From positions 4,712,001 through 4,776,000 of the forward strand of contig NZ_CP033381.1 in the NCBI RefSeq assembly GCF_016865255.1: 64,000 bases of DNA, in the 5' to 3' direction. The stretch is from Methylomonas sp. LW13. GTDB taxonomy: Bacteria > Pseudomonadota > Gammaproteobacteria > Methylococcales > Methylomonadaceae. The position numbers and the translations under genes were made by a program. The notes under the pieces are model-generated. The model was given only the letters and a program-made list of their open reading frames with translations. It had not been told where the DNA came from and did not search any database. Below, piece by piece: positions 36,079 through 47,768 of this stretch (within the stretch, counting starts at the first letter, position 1; each line of letters begins with the position of its first letter).

Positions 36079-36879
36079 GCCGGCAGCGGTGCCATGCCGC
36101 CCCACCATCAACTCGATTTCCTCGACGATTTCTTCCTGGCGCAGCCGGTTGCGTTGCCGTTGTAATTCTTCGCCGCCTCGCTCCAGATGCCGCAACGCGG
36201 TTTCCATCTGCATCAGCCGCATGTGGTTTTCGACCCGAATAGAGCGTAACAATAAGGCCAGCAAGGTATGAAACAGATAATGTTCGGCAACGCCTTGAGC
36301 CACTTCCGCTGCCGGCGCGAAAGTCAGCGGCGGGTTTAGCCGGGCGTGGCTGGCCACATTCGCCAGAGGCCAAAGACGTTGGCTGCGCGCCCCTTGTTCG
36401 TCACGAATACAAGCTATCAGTCCAAATTCGACGCCGCGCAGCTCTGCCACCGCCGCCAGAATACTATCTATCGCTGCCGGCGCATCCAGACCACCTTCGG
36501 CACCGCGCAGCCGTTGCAATGCGGCGCGTTCCTCAACCATTGAGTGCAGGCGTTCGCCAAGCAGAATCAGAGGGCCCTGCTGATCAGCATTTTGCTGCCA
36601 GTAACGGATCACGTCTTCGTTAAAGCTGCCGCAAAAGCCGCGCACGGAACCGAATAACAGCCAGATGTCTTTCGCGGGCGCGCTTAAAGCCGGCTCCGGC
36701 AAGCTGTCGGCTAAATCGGCCAAGGCCGTTTCCAGCGACTGCACGACTTGTTGTTGCGCGGCTTCACGCTTACCCACTTTCCGCAGCTCGGCCAAGGCAA
36801 AACTGCGCATGGCGCCGAGAATGCCGGACAAATCGTCGAACAAGGCTAAGCGCGCCTCGACTTCCCGGCGCTGGCTCAT
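36073..36879 (-). CDS. atpG: N-ATPase gamma subunit
   Basis: A 268-residue, strongly diverged F1 gamma subunit. The N-terminal helix [19 protein letters not shown] and C-terminal helix [20 protein letters not shown] form the central stalk, and [14 protein letters not shown] corresponds to the conserved GSxxGLCGxxN block. It is the last gene of the alternative (N-type) ATPase locus and overlaps atpA by four bases. It ends with Gly-Leu-stop, sharing the palindromic ttataa with the FisR-like gene on the other strand. Confidence 0.88.
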   Translation of the reverse strand: MSQRREVEARLALFDDLSGILGAMRSFALAELRKVGKREAAQQQVVQSLETALADLADSLPEPALSAPAKDIWLLFGSVRGFCGSFNEDVIRYWQQNADQQGPLILLGERLHSMVEERAALQRLRGAEGGLDAPAAIDSILAAVAELRGVEFGLIACIRDEQGARSQRLWPLANVASHARLNPPLTFAPAAEVAQGVAEHYLFHTLLALLLRSIRVENHMRLMQMETALRHLERGGEELQRQRNRLRQEEIVEEIELMVGRHGTAAGL

Positions 36880-38312
36880 GTTTTATCCGCCAAGAGTTGC
36901 CGCAACACTGACAACCATTGCTTTTTCGGCGAATCCAAACTCAACGTATCCGGCAATTTTGCCAGTAGCCCGGCCAATACGCCGGCCGCCTGTTCCGGTT
37001 TGAGGTTTTCCAGCAAACCCTCGCCATAGGCCAGCAACCAGGCCAGATGCGCGCGTTCGGACAAAGGTTGCAGCCGGTCCTGTTTCAATATTTCCCGAAG
37101 CAAACGGCCGCGTTGCAGCTTTTCCTCGACACCGGCTTCCAAACGGGTGCCGAAGCGGGCGAACAACTCTAGTTCCAAAAACTGCAAATAATCCAAGCGG
37201 ATATGCGCGGAAGCGGTTTTGATGGCCGGATGCTGGGCCTTGCCGCCAATACGCGACACCGAACGGCCAATGTCGACGGCCGGCAGCATGCCCGCCGCGA
37301 ACAGCTTGCTCTCCAGATAAATCTGGCCGTCGGTGATCGAAATCAAGTTGGTGGGGATATACGCCGACAGCTCGCCCTGGCGGGTTTCGATAATCGGCAA
37401 GGCGGTCATGCTGCCGCCGCCATAGGCCGAAGACAACACGGTGGAGCGCTCCAGCAGCCGGGAATGCAGATAAAAAATATCGCCCGGATAGGCTTCCCGG
37501 CCTGGCGGCCGTTGCAATAGCAGCGATAGCTCGCGATAGGACTGAGCGTGGCGCGTCAAATCGTCGTAGACCACCAAGGTGTCACGGCCCATGCGCATCC
37601 AGTGCTCGGCAATCGCGCAGCCGGCAAAGGGCGCCAGATAGCGAAAACCCGGTAAAGCGTTGGCCTCAGCGACCACCACCACGGTATAGGCCAGCGCGTC
37701 GGCCTGACGCAGCGCTTCTAGGGTACCGGCGACGGAAGAACGCGGCTGGCCGATCAACACCATCACGCACAATACGTTGCGACCGCGTTGGTTCAGCACA
37801 GCATCCAGGGCCAGCGCGCTTTTGCCGATGCCGTCGTCGCCGATGATCAACTGGCGCTGGCCCTTACCGATGGGAATCAGCGTATCGACGATCTTACAGC
37901 CGGTGTATAAAGGTTCGGAGACGAAATCGCGCTCGATGATGGGCGGCGCGGCAGCTTCCAATGAGCGAAACTGGCGCAATTCCGGCGGCGGTAAACCGTC
38001 CAGTGGACTGCCAAGCGGATCGACCACCCGTCCCAATAAAGCATCGCCCACACCCACTTCTAACTTACGGCCGATATGTTGCACCGCCATGCCGGCGGTG
38101 ACGCCACGGTTTTGCGACAACAGAATCGCTCCCAACACTTCCCGGCCCAACTGAAACACCAAGCCGGTGCTGCCGTCGTCGAAACCGATTAGTTCGTCCA
38201 GCCGCGCCGTCGGCAAGCCGCGGATCCAGGCGATGCCATCGCCGATGCCGGCCACACAGCCGCGCTCGGATAAGCGCAAGCCGAATTGGTAGGGTTTAAC
38301 CGACTCAACCAT
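36876..38312 (-). CDS. atpA: N-ATPase alpha subunit
   Basis: A 478-residue alpha subunit. Key blocks are [22 protein letters not shown]-like [21 protein letters not shown]-loop [33 protein letters not shown] and [18 protein letters not shown] [17 protein letters not shown]. It forms the catalytic head with beta. The ATG at 38312 overlaps the end of atpF by eight bases. The sequence is clearly apart from the housekeeping alpha family, as expected for the transferable N-type operon. Confidence 0.93.
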   Translation of the reverse strand: MVESVKPYQFGLRLSERGCVAGIGDGIAWIRGLPTARLDELIGFDDGSTGLVFQLGREVLGAILLSQNRGVTAGMAVQHIGRKLEVGVGDALLGRVVDPLGSPLDGLPPPELRQFRSLEAAAPPIIERDFVSEPLYTGCKIVDTLIPIGKGQRQLIIGDDGIGKSALALDAVLNQRGRNVLCVMVLIGQPRSSVAGTLEALRQADALAYTVVVVAEANALPGFRYLAPFAGCAIAEHWMRMGRDTLVVYDDLTRHAQSYRELSLLLQRPPGREAYPGDIFYLHSRLLERSTVLSSAYGGGSMTALPIIETRQGELSAYIPTNLISITDGQIYLESKLFAAGMLPAVDIGRSVSRIGGKAQHPAIKTASAHIRLDYLQFLELELFARFGTRLEAGVEEKLQRGRLLREILKQDRLQPLSERAHLAWLLAYGEGLLENLKPEQAAGVLAGLLAKLPDTLSLDSPKKQWLSVLRQLLADKT

Positions 38313-39060
38313 GATTGGCTTGGCGCCGGAAAAACGCCAATTCATCGGCCAGATTGGCGTGCAATTGGCATTCGCCGACTATGGCGCGCAGCCCGGCAAT
38401 CAAGGCCGAGTCTTCCTTGAAGGTGATTTGCAAGGTTTGTCCAGCAGCAGTCGACAAGGCCTCCGTCACTCGCGCTTGATCGGCTTCGCTCAAGGGGTGC
38501 GCGCTAAGCACCTCGACCGCAGAAGCGGCAATCAGCATCGCCCCCGCTTTGCGCAGTGCAGTTTGTTCGCTATCCGGCATGTTAAGCAGATCCTGCAAAA
38601 ATACCTCGACAATAGTCTGCGTCAATTGCGGCGAAGCCAATCGTTGCAATATAGCCGCGGCCTGCCCGTAAGCAGCGCCCGCCGCTTCCCTTACCAAAGC
38701 CGCTTCTCTTCCCGCAATCAGCGTCTGGTTGCGGACGCGCAATTTAGCTTCTTCGTCCGCCAGGTTTTGTTTCAAATTCTCTGTCGCGGTATTGCGCAAC
38801 TGCGCTAATTCCTCCTCTAGTTGCCGGCGACTGGTCTCCTGTTCTTGATTCCAAGCGGCTAATCGTTGTTCGTATTGTTGACGCAGGGCTTCCGCTTGGT
38901 TGCGCAATTTTGCGGCCTGCTCGGTTTCGTCTTTGATGCGCTGCTGCCGGGCATCCAGCATGGCCAGTACCGGCCGGTACAGAAAGCGTTGCAGTATCCA
39001 CACCAGGACCAGAAAGTTGAGGATTTCCAGGATGAAGGTTGTCCAGTCGAATTGCATCAT
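38305..39060 (-). CDS. atpF: N-ATPase b subunit with long C-terminal extension
   Basis: A 251-residue b subunit. It has one N-terminal membrane helix ([20 protein letters not shown]) and a long amphipathic coil (residues 35-120). A C-terminal region (about 150-251) resembles the delta subunit end ([20 protein letters not shown]). N-ATPases have no separate delta gene, and this extended b is thought to replace it. It is normally directly after atpE. Here an opposite-strand acyltransferase gene of 2.1 kb lies between them. Confidence 0.9.
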   Translation of the reverse strand: MMQFDWTTFILEILNFLVLVWILQRFLYRPVLAMLDARQQRIKDETEQAAKLRNQAEALRQQYEQRLAAWNQEQETSRRQLEEELAQLRNTATENLKQNLADEEAKLRVRNQTLIAGREAALVREAAGAAYGQAAAILQRLASPQLTQTIVEVFLQDLLNMPDSEQTALRKAGAMLIAASAVEVLSAHPLSEADQARVTEALSTAAGQTLQITFKEDSALIAGLRAIVGECQLHANLADELAFFRRQANHG

Positions 39061-39326
39061 GGATGGGTAACCCGTTTTGTTGGATATGAACTTGCGGCGT
39101 TGTTCCGAAAATACCGCCGATTTTTGGTTTCTCCGCTATCTTAAACCCCGCAATGGTTTCGATGCCTGAAAATTTAGCCTGCGTAGTTTGCCGTTTAGGC
39201 ACGTCTTGAGGCTCGAATACTTACGGCTTAGAATACGGCCCGCCTTTCCAGGCTAGAGCCTGCCCGACCGCCTGGGCCAGAGCAGATAAGCCGGGAAACC
39301 CGAACCCACTTAGCTTTTTTTACCCT

Positions 39327-41435
39327 ATGACCTCTTTGCAAGAACATCTGTCACACCCAAAGTATCGTCCGGATATTGACGGCTTGAGAGCCATTGCCGT
39401 GCTCTCGGTTATCGCCTTTCATGCCTTTCCCAGCAGTTTGCAAGGCGGTTTTATAGGTGTAGACATCTTCTTTGTGATTTCTGGTTATCTGATTTCGACC
39501 ATCATTTTTCAGAACCTGGAAAAGGGTACTTTCAGCTTCACCGAGTTTTATGCCCGCCGGGTTAAGCGGATCTTCCCGGCACTGATTCTGGTGTTAGTCG
39601 CCTGTTACGTCTTCGGTTGGTTCGCGCTGTTTGCCGACGAGTACAAGCAGTTGAGCAAGCATATTGCCGCCGGCGCGGGATTCGTTTCCAACATTGTGTT
39701 GTGGAGCGAGGCCGGCTATTTCGACAACTCCGGCGAGACTAAACCCTTGCTGCATCTTTGGAGCTTGGGCATTGAGGAACAGTTTTACATCGTCTGGCCC
39801 TTGTTGCTTTGGTTTGCCTGGGAGCGGAACTTCAATCTGTTGACCATTACGGTTCTGATTGCCGTCGTCTCTTTCGGCCTGAATATCACAGGCGTCATCG
39901 CCCATCCTGTCGCGACGTTTTACTCGCCGCAAACCCGGTTTTGGGAACTGTTATGCGGTAGTTTGCTGGCCTGGATGACGCTCTACAAGAAGGACTCGTT
40001 CTCTGCTATCAAGCTCAAGCTCGACGGCTGGCTGGCTGGCGCGGTTTATCGAAACTCTCACGCCGCCGACGGCAAAACTCTGGCCAACGCGCTTTCCATT
40101 CTGGGCATACTGCTGCTGGCCTTCGGTTTTTTCATCATCAATAAAGATCTCAATTTCCCTGGCCGATGGGCGGTAATCCCGATGTTGGCTGCGGTCATGA
40201 TCATATCGGCTGGACCAAATGCCTGGGTTAATCGCATCGTCTTATCCCACCCGCTGGCGGTCTGGTTCGGCTTGATCAGTTTTCCATTGTATTTGTGGCA
40301 CTGGCCTTTGCTGTCTTTTGCGCAAATCATCGAGACCGACGTACCCAGTATGAATATTCGCGCCATTGCGGTGTTGCTGGCCGTGGCATTGGCTTGGCTG
40401 ACCTACATACTGATTGAAAAACCGATACGTTTGGGCAGTCAAAGCAGAACCAAGACTGCGGTACTGCTGCTGCTGATGCTGGGTATCGGCTATGTCGGTT
40501 ACGCCTCATATTCCCGGGATGGCCTGGAGTTTCGTAAAGCCGATGCGCAGACTAAAACCAAAATGTATGCCGACGTAAACGGCACAGTGCTCTACAACAC
40601 ACCGGAGGACTGGGTCGATGAGCGCTGTAAGACGGTATTGGAGGGGGCCAGTTACAATTATTTGATGTGCCGCTTTACCACCGCCACCCCAAAAATGCTG
40701 GTGGTCGGCGATAGTCACGCCGCGCAATTTGTCTACGACTCCATTTCCAAGGGCTCGAACGATCTGGCATTGGTCGGTGTCAATGGCTGCCTGCCATTCA
40801 TCGATCTGGTGAGCATTAATCCGACGGAAGAATTTGCCGAAAAATCGACAAGATGCCGGGTAGTCGTTCCTATCGTGCTAAAGCTGCTGAAGGAATTCCC
40901 GTCAATTCAGCGCGTGGTGTTTGCGACCAGAGGCGCGATGTACATTGAAGGTTTTGGCTTCGGCAATACTGATTCTAAAAACCTCTATCGGATTATTAAA
41001 AGCCCGGATGATGTATTGACGGAAAATTACAATCAATTTGTTTCCGGCTATGTCGCAACCATCAATGAGATTTTAAAGCTGGGCAAAGCGGTGGTTTTTA
41101 TTGAAGACGTACCGGAGATTGGTATAAGCGCTAAAAACTGTGTGGACGAGCGCCCACTGCGTATTACAGACAAAGCGCTGCCCGAGTGCGATGTGTCCAG
41201 AAAGTCTTTTGAAGAACGCAATATAAACTACAGACGCGCGGTCGATGCTATCAATGCCGCCACGCATAAGCGGATTAAGATTTTTCCCGCCTACGAATAT
41301 TTATGCGATGAATCGACTTGCGGCGGCATGCACGATGACATGTCTTATTTTTACGATGACGATCATCTTTCCATGCGCGGCAGTAAATTTATTTTCGACA
41401 AATTTACCGAATGGTTGGACAAAGAGTCCAAGTAA
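39327..41435 (+). CDS. OafA/YrhL-type acyltransferase with SGNH domain
   Basis: A 702-residue protein. Residues 10-370 are the acyltransferase-3 membrane domain (YRPDIDGLRAIAVLSVIAFH; GVDIFFVISGYLIS; LWSLGIEEQFYIVWPLLLW; FPLYLWHWPLLSFAQ). The C-terminal part (about 440-700) is an SGNH hydrolase-like domain with VVGDSHAAQFV and the Asp-His block DDDHLSMRG. Such proteins add O-acetyl groups to cell-surface polysaccharide. The gene stands on the plus strand inside the minus-strand N-ATPase locus, between atpF and atpE. No LPS or capsule genes surround it. The 266 bases before it and 34 after hold no other gene. Confidence 0.92.
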   Translation: MTSLQEHLSHPKYRPDIDGLRAIAVLSVIAFHAFPSSLQGGFIGVDIFFVISGYLISTIIFQNLEKGTFSFTEFYARRVKRIFPALILVLVACYVFGWFALFADEYKQLSKHIAAGAGFVSNIVLWSEAGYFDNSGETKPLLHLWSLGIEEQFYIVWPLLLWFAWERNFNLLTITVLIAVVSFGLNITGVIAHPVATFYSPQTRFWELLCGSLLAWMTLYKKDSFSAIKLKLDGWLAGAVYRNSHAADGKTLANALSILGILLLAFGFFIINKDLNFPGRWAVIPMLAAVMIISAGPNAWVNRIVLSHPLAVWFGLISFPLYLWHWPLLSFAQIIETDVPSMNIRAIAVLLAVALAWLTYILIEKPIRLGSQSRTKTAVLLLLMLGIGYVGYASYSRDGLEFRKADAQTKTKMYADVNGTVLYNTPEDWVDERCKTVLEGASYNYLMCRFTTATPKMLVVGDSHAAQFVYDSISKGSNDLALVGVNGCLPFIDLVSINPTEEFAEKSTRCRVVVPIVLKLLKEFPSIQRVVFATRGAMYIEGFGFGNTDSKNLYRIIKSPDDVLTENYNQFVSGYVATINEILKLGKAVVFIEDVPEIGISAKNCVDERPLRITDKALPECDVSRKSFEERNINYRRAVDAINAATHKRIKIFPAYEYLCDESTCGGMHDDMSYFYDDDHLSMRGSKFIFDKFTEWLDKESK

Positions 41436-41469
41436 ACGATTGGAGCGTCATATAGCAATCTGCGTTGAG

Positions 41470-41736
41470 TTATTTTAAAAAATATTCAAGCAGCGGATTT
41501 CTAAACAACACAATCAGGGCCACCACCAAACAATAAATCGCCAAAGACTCTATCATCGCCAAACCAATAAATAAGGTTCGGGTGATGGTTTTCTCGGCTT
41601 CCGGCTGGCGGGCCAGGGCTTCCAGCGCGGCGGCGATGGCTTTACCCATTGCCAGAGCCGGCAGCATCGTGCCTAGGGCGATCACCAAACCGGCCACGCC
41701 GGTGGAAATCATGCTGAATAAATGGATGTCGTTCAT
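41470..41736 (-). CDS. atpE: N-ATPase c subunit (rotor ring)
   Basis: An 88-residue hairpin membrane protein with the polar loop [15 protein letters not shown]. The ion carboxylate is Glu63 in [10 protein letters not shown], with Ser64 and Tyr68 at the places used for Na+ binding in Na+ rings. In helix 1, Pro26 (LPALAMGKA) occupies the place of the Gln32 ligand of the Ilyobacter ring. Coupling ion is therefore uncertain (Na+ or H+). It follows atpB by two bases. Confidence 0.93.
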   Translation of the reverse strand: MNDIHLFSMISTGVAGLVIALGTMLPALAMGKAIAAALEALARQPEAEKTITRTLFIGLAMIESLAIYCLVVALIVLFRNPLLEYFLK

Positions 41737-41738
41737 GG

Positions 41739-42428
41739 CTATTCCTCGGGCATGGCGGATGTATCGGATTCGGCAGGTTCCAACGCACCGGCGATGTAAA
41801 TCAGCGCCAGCATACCAAAGATATAGGCCTGTACCACCGCTTCGATTACATGCAGCATCAATAATGGCACCGGCACCAGAAAGCCGGCAATCAACAACAC
41901 CAGCAAGGCCGCCATTTCCAGACTCATGATATTGCCGAATAGGCGGATTGCTAAAGCCAGGGTGCGGGTAAATTCGCTGATGATGTGAAACGGTAACAGG
42001 ATGATACTGGGTTCGGCGTAATGGCGAAAATGTTTTCGCCAGCCGCGATCACGAATCCCGAACCAGTGAGTAGACCCAAACACCAGTACCGCCAAGGCGG
42101 CGGTAGCGGACAAGTCGCGGGTGGGCGCATGCAGTTCCGGAATTAAACCCACCAGATTAGCCACCAACACAAACAGCCACAAGCTGGCCACGAACGGCAG
42201 CACCCGCCGTACCGATGCCGCCGGTAACACTTCGGCAATCGCGCCTTCTATCGCCACGACCACGGCTTCGAGCAAATTTCGCAATGAAGATGGCTGACGG
42301 CTGAAGCGCAGCAACAAGACTAACACCACAAAACCCAGAATCACGCCCCAGGTAGTCACGACCGTGTTACTGATCGGCAGTGGGCCGAGTTGAAAAACAG
42401 TATCGGCTGCCGACTCGGCGTTATTCAT
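41739..42428 (-). CDS. atpB: N-ATPase a subunit
   Basis: A 229-residue membrane protein with the F0 a features: [20 protein letters not shown], the essential Arg in [17 protein letters not shown], and a C-terminal helix with [19 protein letters not shown]. It forms the ion half-channels facing the c ring. The ATG at 42428 is preferred over a longer frame. Upstream on the same strand there is a MltD-like gene in place of the expected atpR. Confidence 0.93.
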   Translation of the reverse strand: MNNAESAADTVFQLGPLPISNTVVTTWGVILGFVVLVLLLRFSRQPSSLRNLLEAVVVAIEGAIAEVLPAASVRRVLPFVASLWLFVLVANLVGLIPELHAPTRDLSATAALAVLVFGSTHWFGIRDRGWRKHFRHYAEPSIILLPFHIISEFTRTLALAIRLFGNIMSLEMAALLVLLIAGFLVPVPLLMLHVIEAVVQAYIFGMLALIYIAGALEPAESDTSAMPEE

Positions 42429-42463
42429 GTCCGCACCTCGAATTAAACAAACAGAACAGCAAT

Positions 42464-42498
42464 GTAGGTTGGGCTTCATTGCGTTCAGCCTAGCCTAC
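42464..42498. repeat. Small inverted repeat of a scattered family
   Basis: The arms gtaggttgggct and agcctagcctac pair with two wobble-type differences around an 11-base loop. Related motifs (tcctacgg ... tgtaggctgggttgaatg) occur near 14120-14145. Such gtaggttggg repeats are common between genes in many proteobacteria. It lies between the MltD-like gene and atpB. Confidence 0.55.
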
Positions 42499-42539
42499 CC
42501 TTTACGACAGCCTCGCTGGAATAAGCTTTAAGCGCTGAT

Positions 42540-43619
42540 TTATTCAACGGCCAAGTATTGACCGGGAGCCAACGGACTTTCGTAGCGGACGCCTTCCCGG
42601 AAAAACTGCTCGGGGTTGGAAGCAATTTCGCGGGCGGCCAGGAATTGCGCATAGTAGTTGCGAGAGGCAAACCCGAAGGCTGGGCCGTCATAAGAGTCTA
42701 CGATACGCACGAAGTCGCTGCCGACTTGGTTTTGTGCACGCTTCATCCCGCCGATGCCGTGGTTGTATGAAGTTACCGCCGCCGGCCAGTCGCCAAGCTT
42801 ACCGTAAGCGTAACTCAGGTAACGGGCCGCGCCGTTGGCGGACACGAAAGGGTCGTAGCGCTGATCGACGCGATCACCGCCGGGCATGAAGGTTTTGGCG
42901 GCAGCCTTGGTAAATTGCCACATACCGACCGCGCCGGCGGAGGATTTGGCGGACGGTTGAAACGAGGATTCTACGTGCGGCAGATAAGCCAAGTCCTCAG
43001 GCAAACCGGCGTCGCGGAAGGTTTTTCTAAACTGCAAATCATAGCGGCCGCTGATCTCCAAGCCGCGTTTAAAACGCTCGCGAGTACCGCGTTGCGAACG
43101 CAATCTGTCGCTAAGTCCAGGCAACACGCTATTAAGCGATCTGCCGTTATTTTCCAGTTTGGCGATCAATTGCCGGTCGTTGGCATTCAACGCCGCGCCA
43201 TAACGCACTTTACTTTCCAATTCCGCCAATTGTGCTTTCCAATACTCGCGGCGCTGGCTGATCATGTCTTTTTGCTCAGTTGTCAGGCCTTCCGCGACAT
43301 AGCCTGGTAAGGTCATCACCTCGTAGACGACATCCAAATAACGGTCGTCATGAAACGCCACTTCGGAACGCTGCCAGACCGCATAGGTTTTTCGCCAGAA
43401 ATCCACGGCCGGCTCCAACGCCGCCGGTTTTGGGAAAGTCCCTGTATAAAACGCCGGTTTATAGGGTGCCGGCTGGGGTTGATAATACGGTCGCTGTTGC
43501 ACGATATTCGGCCTGACCGAAGCCATTTTCTCTCGCTTTACCGGCGAACTGCTGGTGCAAGCATTTAATAAAAATAAGGCTAATAAGGGAAGAGTTAAAC
43601 GCAGCAAGGGTGGTTTCAT
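42540..43619 (-). CDS. MltD-like lytic transglycosylase lipoprotein
   Basis: A 359-residue lipoprotein. The signal peptide ends in a lipobox (FLLNAC, Cys21). A Pro/Tyr-rich linker follows, and the C-terminal half is an SLT domain: AYLPHVESSFQPSAKSSAGA holds the catalytic Glu, then GMWQFTKAAAKTF, DPFVSANGAARYL and TSYNHGIGGM. These enzymes cleave peptidoglycan with formation of 1,6-anhydromuramic acid. No LysM repeat is seen, unlike E. coli MltD. It lies within the N-ATPase locus on the same strand, between atpQ and atpB. Confidence 0.9.
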   Translation of the reverse strand: MKPPLLRLTLPLLALFLLNACTSSSPVKREKMASVRPNIVQQRPYYQPQPAPYKPAFYTGTFPKPAALEPAVDFWRKTYAVWQRSEVAFHDDRYLDVVYEVMTLPGYVAEGLTTEQKDMISQRREYWKAQLAELESKVRYGAALNANDRQLIAKLENNGRSLNSVLPGLSDRLRSQRGTRERFKRGLEISGRYDLQFRKTFRDAGLPEDLAYLPHVESSFQPSAKSSAGAVGMWQFTKAAAKTFMPGGDRVDQRYDPFVSANGAARYLSYAYGKLGDWPAAVTSYNHGIGGMKRAQNQVGSDFVRIVDSYDGPAFGFASRNYYAQFLAAREIASNPEQFFREGVRYESPLAPGQYLAVE

Positions 43620-43755
43620 TTTAGTCTGGTTATTGAGTGCAACGTTGATCGATGTAAAGTTTGCTACGCCGAAGAGCCGTAAAATATTCCTCGTGTATTT
43701 TCAATAAATAATAGCGCTCATTTCGAATTTTCGTGAAGAATAAATCCGAAAAAAA

Positions 43756-44027
43756 TCAGCTTTTTTCCTGCAAAAATCGAAAAACATTATAAGCGCCAAC
43801 CCCAATACCCAACACGATCAAACTGACAGTCCAGCGCACCGAATAACCAGTAGCCAATGTATCCAACCACCGTCCCAAATACGCACCGGCGACGATAGGC
43901 ACTACAAACAGTAAACCCAATGTGCCGCCATAAAACAGCATGCCAACCCACGTCGCCGGGCGGCGAGTTTTATCTTCCAAGCGACGCAGATCGCGACGAG
44001 TGTGTTCGATTAATTTGTTGCGAAAAC

Positions 44028-44031
<4 letters not shown>
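43756..44031 (-). CDS. atpQ: N-ATPase AtpQ/AtpI-like membrane subunit
   Basis: A 91-residue protein with a basic N terminus (LIEHTRRDLRRLEDKTRR) and two membrane helices (WVGMLFYGGTLGLLFVVPIV; WTVSLIVLGIGVGAYNVFRF). It matches the AtpI-like AtpQ protein encoded right after atpC in N-ATPase operons. It overlaps atpC by four bases. The partner AtpR, normally the next gene, is not found; 136 bases without a gene and then the MltD-like gene follow. Confidence 0.83.
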
Positions 44032-46120
<2,089 letters not shown>

Positions 46121-46339
46121 ATGAAACCAAAGGCAACGCAGTTAAGCTTTTGCTCAAGGTGCGGGGATGAAATTCCGCCAGACGAATTGCAATTTCTGCC
46201 AAATGCTTCGCTATGCGCTTTTTGCTACAACATGCAGCTGGAATATCGGGATATCCATCACTCAGGCATTAAAATACCCAAAACCGTCTTAACCTTAGTG
46301 CCGCAAAACCCAAAGACTCAAGACAGCAACGCGGCCTAA
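46121..46339 (+). CDS. Small zinc-ribbon protein
   Basis: A 72-residue protein with two CxxC pairs (FCSRCGDEIPPDEL and SLCAFC) that should form one zinc ribbon of the treble-clef kind seen in TraR/DksA-like proteins. I do not recognise a specific family. The ATG at 46121 has a strong purine-rich ribosome binding site (agaaagaggggg). It is alone between the N-ATPase promoter region and a lipoprotein gene. Confidence 0.75.
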   Translation: MKPKATQLSFCSRCGDEIPPDELQFLPNASLCAFCYNMQLEYRDIHHSGIKIPKTVLTLVPQNPKTQDSNAA

Positions 46340-46446
46340 CCGCTTCAATCCGGTAGCAAAACCCTTAAAGGCTGGTAGCCACCGGACTGAAACCCCTATC
46401 ATCGCTAAACTTTATAAAAAGCATCCTGTAACGGTATACGGGTTGC

Positions 46447-46752
46447 CTACTGTTTTATGTTTTTATAACCCTCTTCACTTTCACGCATTATTTTTTGGCC
46501 TTCCTCAACCAGATTGCGGCCTTCGTCAATCTTTATCTGGCCCTCACGTTGCATCACTTGTCCGCGTTCGACCATTTGCTTACCTTCCTGCCAACGGCTA
46601 CCCAACTGCGCAATGCCCTGACTATCCCGCAACATTTGTTCACCGGACAGAATTTTGTCCGCCTGCTTGGTCGGGGCGGCTGGCTCGCTAGCACAACCGG
46701 CGACCAGTAAAGTTAACAGAAGAACGGAAGTATTCGGTCTGACTCTGCGCAT
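46447..46752 (-). CDS. Small lipoprotein with repeated helical segments
   Basis: A 101-residue lipoprotein with signal peptide and lipobox LLVAGC (Cys20). The mature part is a charged helix with a repeated pattern (EGKQMVERGQVMQREGQIKI, then DEGRNLVEEGQKIM), heptad-like with period about 7-11. It resembles small Lpp-like or YdcL-like lipoproteins but I cannot name it. It probably sits on the outer membrane. Confidence 0.78.
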   Translation of the reverse strand: MRRVRPNTSVLLLTLLVAGCASEPAAPTKQADKILSGEQMLRDSQGIAQLGSRWQEGKQMVERGQVMQREGQIKIDEGRNLVEEGQKIMRESEEGYKNIKQ

Positions 46753-46853
46753 AAATATGTCCTCTTATGATGCACTGGAAATGATGGAGAGAAATATTGC
46801 AAAACACCATGGTATCTGGCAATCATTTTTTCAAGTTGGTATGGCGTTTTGAT

Positions 46854-47768
46854 CTAATTGCCGCGTGCGGCTTTAGCTGGCCACTGGGTCCATACCCCAT
46901 AAACAATTAGCGCGAATACCAACCAGCTACTAACCAAAGGGCCCACCACGCCGTCGTAATAGGTGTTGACCAGAAACAGTGAATCGGCTTGCAAATTAAC
47001 GTTGAACAAATCTCTGCTCACCTTAATCTGCCAGACCCACGCGGCGTGACAACCGATACATAGACCCAGACTTTGCGGCACCCGACTTCTGAGGATTGCT
47101 AAAAATAAGCCAACCACAAATAAAGCCAGCAAGGCACTGATTATCTGCGGATTCAACCAATTGGCAAACGCTTCCGCCATTAATTTTAAACCACTGCCCG
47201 GCGTTAAATCGGCGTAAGCCAGTGGCGACTTACTTTTTAAAAAATGTAGCGCCGCATAATAGATTGAGCTAATTGTCACGGCTGCCATCATTGACATTTT
47301 CCGGCCTAAAGCCCCCAGCAGCAGGCCGCGAAATAGCATTTCTTCGCCGACCGCAATCAGCATCGCAAAAAACAAACCCAATCCGATTTTTTCAGCTATT
47401 TTGCCCACCGTCCAATGCCGGGTATCGTCCCAGATATGAACATCCAGCCAATACAGCGTCAACAGCACCGGCAGCAAGGTCAATAAGCCCAAGGCCAGAC
47501 CTTGGCGCATTTGTTTGAAAAATATCGCTTTGGGCGCAAATCCCAAATCCGCCCAACTGAATTGCAGATAGTTCTTTAACGGAAAAATACTCAGCAGCAG
47601 CAACAGCACCAAGGTAATTTTGCTGATAACTTTTGCCAACGGCAAAATATCGCCGGCAAGCCACAGCAAACCGAAACCCAGCAGGCTCGCAATCGTGGCG
47701 GCAATGACCAATATAAGCAACGGCAGCAACGCATAGACAATCCAGCGGATCAACGAAAATCTCCCCAT
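46854..47768 (-). CDS. CPBP (CAAX/Abi) intramembrane protease-like protein
   Basis: A 304-residue membrane protein. The protease signature is GEEMLFRGLLLGALG (EExxxR), with second-site YYAALHFLKS and third-site LCIGCHAAWVW. About eight hydrophobic segments are present. CPBP proteins are glutamic-type membrane proteases or protein-handling factors. The start at 47768 overlaps the end of rsmE by 19 bases. The longer frame would read into rsmE and is not real. Confidence 0.87.
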   Translation of the reverse strand: MGRFSLIRWIVYALLPLLILVIAATIASLLGFGLLWLAGDILPLAKVISKITLVLLLLLSIFPLKNYLQFSWADLGFAPKAIFFKQMRQGLALGLLTLLPVLLTLYWLDVHIWDDTRHWTVGKIAEKIGLGLFFAMLIAVGEEMLFRGLLLGALGRKMSMMAAVTISSIYYAALHFLKSKSPLAYADLTPGSGLKLMAEAFANWLNPQIISALLALFVVGLFLAILRSRVPQSLGLCIGCHAAWVWQIKVSRDLFNVNLQADSLFLVNTYYDGVVGPLVSSWLVFALIVYGVWTQWPAKAARGN

